NCBI GenBank assembly: GCA_902590505.1
Contig: CACIWZ010000001.1
Span: forward strand, 248,001-312,000
Origin: an uncultured Pelagibacteraceae bacterium
GTDB taxonomy: Bacteria > Pseudomonadota > Alphaproteobacteria > Pelagibacterales > Pelagibacteraceae
Length of the DNA stretch: 64,000 bases
Reading direction: 5' to 3'
A program made the translations under genes and the position numbers. Shown piece by piece: positions 54,996 through 63,261 of the stretch. The notes below the pieces were generated by a model. The model saw only the letters and a list, made by a program, of their open reading frames with translations. It was not told where the DNA came from and ran no database searches. Position 1 is the first letter of the stretch. Each line of letters begins with the position of its first letter.

Positions 54996-55929
54996 AGCTT
55001 TAATTGTTAGCATCAAAGGAACCCGTCTAACAAAACTTGAAAAGATACTCTTAGCAAAAGAAAAACCATGGGGCATTATATTATTTAAACGAAATATCAA
55101 ATCTTTAGATCAATTAAAAAACCTAACGAATAATATAAAACTTTATACTAAGAATCGAAAATTCCCAATAATAATAGATGAGGAAGGAAAAAATGTAACA
55201 AGATTCAATAAGATTTTTAAACACTACATATCTGCAAATTTTTTTGGTAAATTATATAAAAGTAATAAAAGATTTAGCTTCTATATATATAAACATTATA
55301 TTGAGTCATTAAGTAAATTTTTAAAAAATATAGGGATTAATATAAACTCTATTCCGGTACTTGACGTATTGAGATCAAATAGCTCAAAAATTATTGGAGA
55401 TCGAAGTTTTTCAAAAGATAAACATATTGTAAGAGAACTTGGTATTATAACAGTAAAGTATTTGCAAAAAAATAAAGTTAGCTCAATTATAAAACACATA
55501 CCAGGACACGGCGCTACTAAAACTGATAGTCATAAAAAAATGCCAGTTGTTTCATTAAGTACAAAAAAATTGAATGAAATTGACTTTTTTCCGTTCAAAT
55601 CATCTAAGGCTAAATTAGCAATGACTGCTCATATTCTTTATTCTAATATTGATAAAAAAAATGTAGCGACTTTTTCGAAAAAGATTATTTCCGATGTAAT
55701 TAGAAAAAAATTAAAATTTAAAGGAATTTTAATTTCAGATGACATATCAATGAAAGCTTTAAAATATGATTTATTAACTAATGCAAAAAAATCAATAAAT
55801 GCAGGTTGTAATCTTGTCCTTTATTGTGCCGGAAATACAAAAGATAACTTTAAATTGATAAAATCATTGCCATATATTGATAAATTTACCTCGAAAAAAA
55901 CATCAGAACTTTATAAATTTTTAGGGTAA
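54985..55929 (+). CDS. nagZ: Beta-N-acetylhexosaminidase, family 3 (NagZ type)
   Basis: Glycoside hydrolase of 314 residues, no signal peptide, that trims N-acetylglucosamine from muropeptides in recycling. KHIPGHGATKTDSHKKMPVV carries the NagZ-specific His-containing loop, and LISDDISMKAL carries the nucleophile Asp. The N-terminal substrate loop reads IIDEEGKNVTRF, in place of the usual DQEGGRVxRL, which may alter binding. I chose the ATG at 54985, because it gives the family N terminus; a longer frame upstream would add 25 unmatched residues inside the preceding gene. Confidence 0.9.
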   Translation: MKIKALIVSIKGTRLTKLEKILLAKEKPWGIILFKRNIKSLDQLKNLTNNIKLYTKNRKFPIIIDEEGKNVTRFNKIFKHYISANFFGKLYKSNKRFSFYIYKHYIESLSKFLKNIGININSIPVLDVLRSNSSKIIGDRSFSKDKHIVRELGIITVKYLQKNKVSSIIKHIPGHGATKTDSHKKMPVVSLSTKKLNEIDFFPFKSSKAKLAMTAHILYSNIDKKNVATFSKKIISDVIRKKLKFKGILISDDISMKALKYDLLTNAKKSINAGCNLVLYCAGNTKDNFKLIKSLPYIDKFTSKKTSELYKFLG

Positions 55930-55941
55930 AATTGAACTCCT

Positions 55942-56679
55942 ATGGAATCAAAAAACTTAAAAAATATATCTATTGACATACCAAATTATAATGGACCCTT
56001 AGAAGTTTTATTAGATTTAGCTAAAACCCAAAAAGTAGACTTATCTGAAATATCTATAACTAAATTAGCAGATCAATTTTCAAATTTTATTAAGAGTCAA
56101 AAAGATTTAAATTTAGAAGCCGCCTCAGAATTTTTACTGATGGCTACCTGGTTGGCTTATCTAAAATCAAAATTATTACTTCCAGAAGATGATACCGATG
56201 ATTTTAAAGCTTTAGAAGTTGCAGAAAAATTAAAATTGCAATTAAAAAAATTAGAATTAATAAGAATTTTATCTGATCAAATGTTAAAAAAGAGAAGATT
56301 AGGTATACATATTTTTACTAGAGGGATGAAGGGTGGTATACGTTCTATCAACACTCCAGTATATGACGTAAGCTTGTATGAACTACTTAAAACTTACTCA
56401 AGTATCCAAATGCAAAAAACTTTTCAAAATATTAGTATCCCAAAATTGCCAGTATTTACAACAGAGGAAGGGATTAAACAAATAAAAAATAATCTTGATA
56501 AAATAATAAATTGGAAAGATTTAATGAAACTGATACCGCAATTTTATCTAAGCAAAAATATGGAAAGAACTGGTATAGCTGGAATTTTTGCTGCAAGTTT
56601 AGAATTAACTAGAGAAGGAATTGTTTCAATTTCCCAAAATAAAAGTTTTGATAAATTAATGATTAGAAAAAACAAATGA
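55942..56679 (+). CDS. scpA: Segregation and condensation protein A
   Basis: Kleisin subunit (245 residues) linking SMC heads and ScpB in chromosome condensation. The N-terminal family block YNGPLEVLLDLAKTQKVDLSE and ITKLADQF are clear, followed by EFLLMATWLAYLKSKLLLP and a C-terminal winged-helix region (about 195-240). It lies 12 bp after nagZ and overlaps scpB by 4 bp, the standard order in this group. Confidence 0.94.
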   Translation: MESKNLKNISIDIPNYNGPLEVLLDLAKTQKVDLSEISITKLADQFSNFIKSQKDLNLEAASEFLLMATWLAYLKSKLLLPEDDTDDFKALEVAEKLKLQLKKLELIRILSDQMLKKRRLGIHIFTRGMKGGIRSINTPVYDVSLYELLKTYSSIQMQKTFQNISIPKLPVFTTEEGIKQIKNNLDKIINWKDLMKLIPQFYLSKNMERTGIAGIFAASLELTREGIVSISQNKSFDKLMIRKNK

Positions 56680-57362
56680 AAAATAAAAAAAAAAATAACA
56701 TTATAAATTTTCCATCCACACCCTCAAAAATTGAAAGACAAGTAGAGGCTATACTTTTTGCTGCATCTGAGCCGCTCGATATTGAGACTATTGAAAAAAG
56801 AATTCAAACTTCAACTGACCTAAAAAAAATATTAGAAAATCTAAAAAAAATATACGAAAAAAGAGGTATTAATCTAGTTTGTATAAAAAATAAATGGTCA
56901 TTCAGAACAGCAGAAGATTTATCAAAACTTATGGCTTTACAAAAATCTACTCAAAAAAAATTATCAAAAGCCACAATAGAAACATTAGCAATAATTGTTT
57001 ACCATCAGCCTGTGACAAGATCAGAGATTGAAGAGATTAGAGGTGTTTCTTTTGCATCTAATACACTTGAAACTTTATTAGAATTAGATTGGGTTAGACC
57101 TGCTGGTCGTAAAGATGTTCCAGGTAAGCCAATACAATATTCAACAACTGAAAATTTTTTAAATCATTTTAATATACAAAAATTGTCTGACTTACCCACT
57201 ATAGATGAACTAGGGTCGGCTGGTTTAATCGATACATCTTCAATAGACAAGTCTATTTTTGGTACTGGAAAATTCTTTAAAGAACAATCTATAACTGAAA
57301 AACAGAATATTTATGAAGATATAGAAGAAGCTATAAAAAAAGCTCCTGATGAGGAAAAATAA
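56676..57362 (+). CDS. scpB: Segregation and condensation protein B
   Basis: ScpB of 228 residues with two winged-helix domains: VEAILFAASEPLDIETIEKR near residue 25 and LSKATIETLAIIVYHQPVTRSEIEEIRGV (in part: ETLAIIVYHQPVTRSEIEEI) near 105-130, with VRPAGRKDVPGKPIQYSTT in the second wing. The C-terminal tail is acidic and Lys-rich. It dimerises and binds ScpA in the SMC complex. It starts 4 bp inside scpA and precedes the tat genes by 39 bp. Confidence 0.94.
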   Translation: MKNKKKNNIINFPSTPSKIERQVEAILFAASEPLDIETIEKRIQTSTDLKKILENLKKIYEKRGINLVCIKNKWSFRTAEDLSKLMALQKSTQKKLSKATIETLAIIVYHQPVTRSEIEEIRGVSFASNTLETLLELDWVRPAGRKDVPGKPIQYSTTENFLNHFNIQKLSDLPTIDELGSAGLIDTSSIDKSIFGTGKFFKEQSITEKQNIYEDIEEAIKKAPDEEK

Positions 57363-57401
57363 ATATATTTATTTAACCCTTTTTATTGTATATATTTAAT
57401 T

Positions 57402-57599
57402 ATGGGAATAAGTTTCTGGCAAATAGCAATAGTAGTTGTTCTTGTAGTTTTACTTTTTGGACGAGGTAAAATATCAAGTTTGATGGGTGATGTAGCTAAA
57501 GGAATTAAAAGCTTTAAAAAAGGCATGTCTGATGATAGCTCCACAAACAATCAAGATGACAATTCTAAGTCGGAAAACTCTGACTCTGAAAATAAATAA
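57402..57599 (+). CDS. tatA: Twin-arginine translocase subunit TatA
   Basis: A 65-residue single-span protein: N-terminal membrane helix (about residues 5-20), the conserved FGRGK hinge, and an amphipathic helix with [15 protein letters not shown], then an acidic tail. TatA oligomers form the passage for folded proteins. It begins the tatABC run. Confidence 0.95.
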   Translation: MGISFWQIAIVVVLVVLLFGRGKISSLMGDVAKGIKSFKKGMSDDSSTNNQDDNSKSENSDSENK

Positions 57600-57604
57600 T
57601 CAAA

Positions 57605-57841
57605 ATGCCTCAAATTGGATGGTTAGAGATCTTATCAATTGTAGTAATTGCAATATTAGTTTTAGGTCCCAAAGAATTTCCTATAGCATTAAATAAAATT
57701 GGCTCTTATATAGGAAAAATAAAGAATACATTTAGCAATTTTCAAAGAGAAATTTCTTCTGCAACCCAAGAAATTGATTTAGAAAATGAATCTGAGTTAA
57801 AAAATAATAATAATAAAAAAGACATAGATAAAAATGGCTGA
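57605..57841 (+). CDS. tatB: Twin-arginine translocase subunit TatB
   Basis: A 78-residue protein, short for TatB, with the family start MPQIGWLEILSIVVIAILVL, the GPKEFP hinge and an amphipathic helix. TatB joins TatC in the receptor that recognises twin-arginine signal peptides. It overlaps tatC by 8 bp. Confidence 0.92.
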   Translation: MPQIGWLEILSIVVIAILVLGPKEFPIALNKIGSYIGKIKNTFSNFQREISSATQEIDLENESELKNNNNKKDIDKNG

Positions 57842-58600
57842 TAGTAATTCTTTTACAAGTCATTTAATCGAGCTACGCTCCAGACTTTTAAACTCTTTAA
57901 TTTTCATTTTTATAGTTTTTGTAATTTCTTACATATTTGCAGAATATATCTATAATTTTTTGGTACAACCATATGCTGAAGCTGTAAAGGATGACTCAGG
58001 CACAAGAAGACTAATTTTTACTGCGTTACACGAAACATTTATTACTTATATAAAGCTTGCTTTTTTTTCTTCTATTTTTTTAGGAAGTCCGGTTTTATTA
58101 ATACAAATATATAAATTTATTGCACCTGGATTATATAAAAATGAAAAAAAAGCATTATTACCATATTTAATATCAACCCCTATACTATTCTTGTTGGGCG
58201 CATTGTTGGTTTATTATTTAGTAATGCCTCTGGCTATAAAGTTTTTTTATCATTTGAAACGTTAGGAACTAATACAACTTTACCTATTCAACTTGAAGCA
58301 AAAGTTAATGAGTATCTTTCTCTTATAATGAGATTGATTTTTGCATTTGGAATAAGTTTTCAACTTCCAATACTTTTAAACTTATTAGCTAGAATAGGGG
58401 TCGTTAATTCTGATTATTTAAAAAAAAGGAGGAGATATGTAATTGTTATTATCTTTGCTTTAGCAGCAATTTTAACACCGCCTGATCCAATAACACAGGT
58501 TGGACTAGCAATACCTTTGTTATTACTTTATGAATTATCTATATTTACAGTGAAATTTATTGAAAGAAAAAAAGAAAAAGAAAATCTAGACAATGCATAA
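57834..58600 (+). CDS. tatC: Twin-arginine translocase subunit TatC, interrupted by a frameshift
   Basis: TatC is the multi-span receptor of the Tat system. The first frame (57834-58265) begins HLIELRSRLL and covers the first three or four helices, then leaves the family sequence at AIKFFYHLKR and stops. The rest is in the frame at 58250-58600, from SFETLG through QLEAKVNEYLSLIMRLIFAFG to LAAILTPPDPITQV and the last helices. One extra T in the T7 run at 58242-58248 would join them as AIKFFLSFETLG, giving about 255 residues, the normal length. It may be a sequencing error, slippage at the run, or a real mutation. Confidence 0.9.
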
Positions 58601-59840
58601 TTTAAAAGATCTCAGAAAAAATTTAAAACTATATAAAAAAAAATTATTCGATAGAAATTTTGAGTTAGATATAAATGAATTTGAAAAACTAGATAATATT
58701 AATAGAAAACTAATAAATGAAAAAGAAAAATTAGAGCAAGAGAAAAAAATTTTATCAAAGTCTAAAGATAAATCAAATTTTGAAAAGTCAAAAAAGATTT
58801 CTGAAGAAATATCTAAAGTTTCAAAAAATCAATTAATTTCACAAAAAAACATAAACAACCTCTTAAATATAATGCCAAATTTGGCTTTGGAAGATGTTCC
58901 GGTTGGAAAAGATGAAAATTCTAATAAATTAATTAGTCAAAATGGTACTATTAGAAAATTTTCTTTTAAACCTAAGTCACATGTTGAAATAGGTTTAATT
59001 GATAATACAATAGATTTTGATACTTCAACCAAATTATCAGGAGCTAGATTTGTTGTTTTAAAAAATAGGATAGCTTTACTTGAAAGAGCTCTAATTAATT
59101 TCATGTTAGATATTCATACAACTGAATTTAAATACACTGAAATTTCTCCTCCATTGATAGTTAATGAAGATGTAATGTTTGGCACAGGACAATTACCTAA
59201 ATTTGAAGAAGATCAATTTGAAATTAAATTTGAAAATTCCGAGCAAAGAAAATATTTAATACCTACAGCGGAGGTGGTTTTAACTAATTTAGTGAGAAAA
59301 TCGATTTTAAACAAAGAACAATTACCTTTAAGATTCGTAGCGTCTACGCCTTGTTTTCGTAAAGAGGCAGGTAGTTATGGGAAAGATACAAAAGGGATGA
59401 TTAGACAGCACCAATTTTACAAAGTTGAATTAGTAAGTATTGTGGAACCTAAAGATTCTATCTCTGAACTTGACAGGATGTTAAATTGTGCAAAAAAGAT
59501 TTTAGAAAAATTAGAAATACCTTATCAAGTCATTTTACTTTCAACAGGAGATATGGGATTTAGTGCTGAGAAAACTTTTGATTTAGAAGCATGGATACCG
59601 TCAGAAAATAGATATAGAGAAATTTCTAGCTGTTCTTCGTGTGGCACATTTCAAGCTAGGAGAATGGGAGCAAAATTTAAAGGATCAAACAATAATGAAT
59701 TTGTAACAACTTTAAATGGATCAGGACTAGCTGTAGGAAGATTAATGATTGCTTTATTGGAAAATAATCAAAACGAAGATGGCTCAGTATCTATTCCAAA
59801 TATTTTAAAAAAATATATGAATAATTTAGATAAAATTTGA
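58593..59840 (+). CDS. serS: Seryl-tRNA synthetase
   Basis: Class II synthetase of 415 residues with an N-terminal antiparallel coiled-coil arm (about 1-105, Lys/Glu-rich) and the catalytic core: YTEISPPLIVNEDVMFGTGQLPKF (in part GTGQLPKFEED), YLIPTAEVVLTNL, the motif 2 loop FRKEAGSYGKDTKGMIRQHQF (in part RKEAGSYGKDTKGMIRQHQF), and motif 3 LNGSGLAVGRLMIALLEN. It overlaps the tatC end by 8 bp. In relatives surE and pcm usually follow; here yajC comes next. Confidence 0.97.
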   Translation: MHNLKDLRKNLKLYKKKLFDRNFELDINEFEKLDNINRKLINEKEKLEQEKKILSKSKDKSNFEKSKKISEEISKVSKNQLISQKNINNLLNIMPNLALEDVPVGKDENSNKLISQNGTIRKFSFKPKSHVEIGLIDNTIDFDTSTKLSGARFVVLKNRIALLERALINFMLDIHTTEFKYTEISPPLIVNEDVMFGTGQLPKFEEDQFEIKFENSEQRKYLIPTAEVVLTNLVRKSILNKEQLPLRFVASTPCFRKEAGSYGKDTKGMIRQHQFYKVELVSIVEPKDSISELDRMLNCAKKILEKLEIPYQVILLSTGDMGFSAEKTFDLEAWIPSENRYREISSCSSCGTFQARRMGAKFKGSNNNEFVTTLNGSGLAVGRLMIALLENNQNEDGSVSIPNILKKYMNNLDKI

Positions 59841-59887
59841 TAAAAATTTAACTTGTTTATCTAATTCATATATTATAATTGTTTTTC

Positions 59888-60172
59888 ATGAGCGGACAAG
59901 GAATAGCACAGTTTATACCTTTAATTTTAATATTTGTAATTTTTTACTTTTTCTTAATTAGACCTCAACAAAAGAGAGTTAAAGATCATAAGGCCATGGT
60001 TGAGTCTTTAAAGAGGGGCGACGAAGTAATTACATCTGGTGGCATAATAGGTGTGGTAGAACGTATTATGGAAGACGATCGAATTGAAGTTATAATTGGA
60101 GAAGGTACAAAAGTACAAATTATTAGATCAACAATAACTAGCTTACTTAAAAAAGAAGAAGTAAAAAAATAA
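59888..60172 (+). CDS. yajC: Preprotein translocase subunit YajC
   Basis: Small single-span partner of SecDF-YidC, 94 residues. An N-terminal membrane helix (about 8-26) ends in FFLIRPQQKR, the hallmark motif, followed by the soluble domain with LKRGDEVITSGGIIGVV. The ATG at 59888 is preferred over an in-frame TTG three codons upstream. secD starts 9 bp after its stop. Confidence 0.95.
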   Translation: MSGQGIAQFIPLILIFVIFYFFLIRPQQKRVKDHKAMVESLKRGDEVITSGGIIGVVERIMEDDRIEVIIGEGTKVQIIRSTITSLLKKEEVKK

Positions 60173-60181
60173 TTACTTTTC

Positions 60182-61726
60182 GTGCTTAATTTTTCTAAAA
60201 TAAACGTTATTTTTATTTATCTAATTTTTTTATTTATTTCAATTTTTTCTTTATTAAATCTACAGACAAACGAAAATATCATCTTAGATAAAAAAATTAA
60301 TCTCGGTTTAGATTTGCAGGGTGGTTCATATTTATTATTAGAAATTAACTCTGACTCGTTAGTAGAGGAAAAGATACAATCAAAAGTTATTCCTCTTAAA
60401 AAACTATTAAAAGAAAATAATCTAACGTATTCAGATTTTAAGATAAGTAGTAAAAATCTGATTTTTAAAATTAATGATATTGAAAAATTTGAATTACTTT
60501 TTTATTCGAAAAAAGACAATGTTGTTAATCCATATATTGATAATTATAGAGCTTTTGAATTAGATTATAAAAAATTAGAAGATGATTATATAGACATTAA
60601 CTTTTCTAAATTCGGCTTACTTACTATTAATAATTCTGCATTAAAACAGTCGATTGAAATAGTAAGACGAAGAATTGATGATGTTGGCACTAAAGAGCCA
60701 ACCATTTTACAAAGAGGTGAAAAAAGAATTTTAGTAGAATTACCAGGCCTTAAAGATCCAGAGAGAATAAAAAAACTTTTAGGAAAGACTGCACAATTAA
60801 ACTTTAGATTAGTAAGTGAAAATTCAGAATTTGGAGTTGACGAACTAATTTCAGAAATTGGAGAAAAATTGAAAGTAAGTAAAAGAATTGTAATGAGCGG
60901 TGAAAATTTGATTGATGCCCAACCTAGTATTCAAAATCAACAAAATGAACCCACAGTGTCTTTTACTTTAGATAGACTTGGATCTCAAAAATTTGGAAGA
61001 GCAACAACTGATAATGTAGGGAGAAGATTAGCTATTGTTCTAGATGGTAAAATTATAAGTGCACCGAATATTAACGAACCAATTACTTCAGGCAATGGGA
61101 TGATATCGGGTAATTTTACATTTCAAGAAGCAACAGATCTAGCTCTGCTTTTAAGATCAGGTGCGTTACCAACCCCTTTAGAAGTTGTTGAAGAAAGAAC
61201 TGTTGGCCCTGACTTAGGAGAAGACTCAATTAAATCAGGTCTAATATCTTTAATCGTAGGTTTTGTCTTAGTTATTTTGTTTATGCTTTATAAATATAGA
61301 TTATTCGGTTTAGTTGCAAATACTGCTTTGATTGCAAATTTGATTATGCTAGTGGGCATCCTTACCATACTAGAGGCTACATTAACTTTACCAGGAATTG
61401 CAGGGATTATTTTAACCGTAGGTATGGCAGTGGATGCAAATGTACTAATTTTCGAGCGAATAAAAGAAGAACTCAAAACAGAAAAATCAATTATTCATGC
61501 ATTTGACTCTGGATATTCAAAAGCTAAAATTACAGTCTTAGATGCAAATATAACAACATTAATCGCAGCAATTATATTATTTGCTTTTGGATCTGGACCG
61601 GTGAAAGGTTTTGCAATTACTTTAGGTATTGGGATATTGACAACATTATTCTCTGCTTACTTTTTAGCTAGACATCTCACATCTTTAATAGTTTTAAAAA
61701 ACAGCAACAAAGAAATAAAAATATAA
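60182..61726 (+). CDS. secD: Protein translocase subunit SecD
   Basis: Proton-driven partner of the Sec translocon, 514 residues. It has one N-terminal helix, INLGLDLQGGSYLLLE, a large periplasmic domain with ETVRRRID-like IEIVRRRIDDVG, and a block of five C-terminal helices with RSGALPTPLEVVEERTVGPDLG and GIILTVGMAVDANVLIFERIKEE (in part TVGMAVDANVLIFERIKEE). The start is GTG at 60182; no ATG near it gives the N-terminal helix. It shares a base with the secF start. Confidence 0.96.
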   Translation: MLNFSKINVIFIYLIFLFISIFSLLNLQTNENIILDKKINLGLDLQGGSYLLLEINSDSLVEEKIQSKVIPLKKLLKENNLTYSDFKISSKNLIFKINDIEKFELLFYSKKDNVVNPYIDNYRAFELDYKKLEDDYIDINFSKFGLLTINNSALKQSIEIVRRRIDDVGTKEPTILQRGEKRILVELPGLKDPERIKKLLGKTAQLNFRLVSENSEFGVDELISEIGEKLKVSKRIVMSGENLIDAQPSIQNQQNEPTVSFTLDRLGSQKFGRATTDNVGRRLAIVLDGKIISAPNINEPITSGNGMISGNFTFQEATDLALLLRSGALPTPLEVVEERTVGPDLGEDSIKSGLISLIVGFVLVILFMLYKYRLFGLVANTALIANLIMLVGILTILEATLTLPGIAGIILTVGMAVDANVLIFERIKEELKTEKSIIHAFDSGYSKAKITVLDANITTLIAAIILFAFGSGPVKGFAITLGIGILTTLFSAYFLARHLTSLIVLKNSNKEIKI

Positions 61727-62631
61727 TGATGAAAAATATTAATTTTGTATCACAATTTAAAAAAGCAAATATTGTATCTATAATATTATTTATTCTGAGT
61801 ATAATATTAGTTTTTTTTAAAGGATTAAATTATGGCATTGATTTTAAGGGGGGAACTTTAATTGAACTAAGGACTGAAAAATCAATAAAAGCTTCATCTA
61901 TAAGGGACACCTTAAGTTCGATGAATTTAGGTGATGTAAATGTAAAGAAATTTGGAATAGATGGAGATTACTTAATTAAAGTTGAACAAAAAGAGTCTAA
62001 TAATAATGAATTGATCCCAGAAATTAAAAAGAAATTAATAGATAATTTAAATGCTGAAATTGATTTTAGACGAGTTGAAAATGTAGGTCCAAAAGTAAGC
62101 GCTGAATTATTAGAGTCTTCAATTATTGCAATTTCACTCGCTTTGGCCGCAATGCTTTTTTATATTTGGATAAGATTTGAATGGCAATTCAGTGTCGGTT
62201 CAATTATTGCTTTGTTCCATGACGTTGTTATTACGTTGGGAATTTTTTCACTGCTATCACTGGAAATAAATTTGTCAATTATTGCTGCAGTTCTAACAAT
62301 AGTAGGTTATTCAATGAACGATACAGTCGTGATTTACGATCGTATACGAGAAAATTTATTTAAATACACAAAAATAAGTATTAGTGACATTGCTAACTTA
62401 TCCATTAACGAAACACTTGCGAGAACAATTATTACTTCAGTAACCACTCTATTAGCTTTAGTTTCAATTTACACTTTGGGAGGTGAAATTTTAAGGGGAT
62501 TTTCTTTTGCGATGATATTAGGTGTAATAATTGGAACTTATTCTTCGATTTTTGTTGCTTCACCAATATTAAAGTTTTTTAAAGTAAGTTATAAAACATT
62601 AGAGAAAGAGGAAGAAAAAATAGTTCCTTAG
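61726..62631 (+). CDS. secF: Protein translocase subunit SecF
   Basis: SecF of 301 residues with the N-terminal helix, GIDFKGGTLIELR, the periplasmic RRVENVGPKVSAELL, and the C-terminal helices with FSVGSIIALFHDVVITLGIF, GYSMNDTVVIYDRIREN and NETLARTIITSVTTLLAL. It completes yajC-secD-secF and ends one base before the stop of a convergent gene. Confidence 0.96.
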   Translation: MMKNINFVSQFKKANIVSIILFILSIILVFFKGLNYGIDFKGGTLIELRTEKSIKASSIRDTLSSMNLGDVNVKKFGIDGDYLIKVEQKESNNNELIPEIKKKLIDNLNAEIDFRRVENVGPKVSAELLESSIIAISLALAAMLFYIWIRFEWQFSVGSIIALFHDVVITLGIFSLLSLEINLSIIAAVLTIVGYSMNDTVVIYDRIRENLFKYTKISISDIANLSINETLARTIITSVTTLLALVSIYTLGGEILRGFSFAMILGVIIGTYSSIFVASPILKFFKVSYKTLEKEEEKIVP

Positions 62632-62632
62632 A

Positions 62633-63235
62633 CTAGTATAGATTTTGGGCAGCTACCATTGAAAGTAGCATTGGAAAAGATAATAAAGTATTTGCTCTAG
62701 AAAATAGCATTGCAGTCTTAGCAGACTTAGCTTTTTCTTCAGGTGCGCATTCAATTATACCTAAAGCTTTTTTTTGATTAGGCCAAATTACAAACCAGAC
62801 ATTGTAAGCCATAATAATACCAAGCCACATGCCAATTCCAATTGCAGTAGATTTAGGATCACCGCTTCCTATTCCTAGTATCATAGCTTGATGTACATAA
62901 CCTTGAAGATAAGCAACTATCAATCCAGAAATTATTGTACCTAATGCTGCCCATCTAAACCAAAATAACGCTTTTGGGGCTATAACTTTTCCAATTGCAG
63001 GTTTTTGTTCATCTGGAATATTTGGCATCGAAGGAATTTGAACAAAGTTAAAGTACCACAATAAACCTATCCACATTATTCCAGTTAAAACATGAATATA
63101 TCTAAACAACCAACTGAAAAAGTATCTATCAAATGCAAAGCCATCTCCAAAAAAGTGCATTCCAATTAATAGCAAAATTGCTATTCCTAGTGATAGATGA
63201 ACTGTTTTTGATAATGATTGTAAGATATTGGTCAT
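62633..63235 (-). CDS. PuuD-like (DUF989) membrane protein
   Basis: A 200-residue integral membrane protein with about five helices. It matches the membrane part of urate hydroxylase PuuD: FRYIHVLTGIMWIGLLWYFNFVQIPSMP, here in two blocks (FRYIHVLTGIMWIGLLWYF and NFVQIPSMPN), then APKALFWFRWAAL and MAYNVWFVIWPNQKKALG. Conserved histidines (for example in YIHVLTG) could hold a heme or metal. The C-terminal cytochrome c domain of full PuuD is missing, and no purine genes are nearby, so urate oxidation is not supported. The function is unknown. Confidence 0.72.
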   Translation of the reverse strand: MTNILQSLSKTVHLSLGIAILLLIGMHFFGDGFAFDRYFFSWLFRYIHVLTGIMWIGLLWYFNFVQIPSMPNIPDEQKPAIGKVIAPKALFWFRWAALGTIISGLIVAYLQGYVHQAMILGIGSGDPKSTAIGIGMWLGIIMAYNVWFVIWPNQKKALGIIECAPEEKAKSAKTAMLFSRANTLLSFPMLLSMVAAQNLY

Positions 63236-63261
63236 GATTCAATATAACATAATTATTATTT

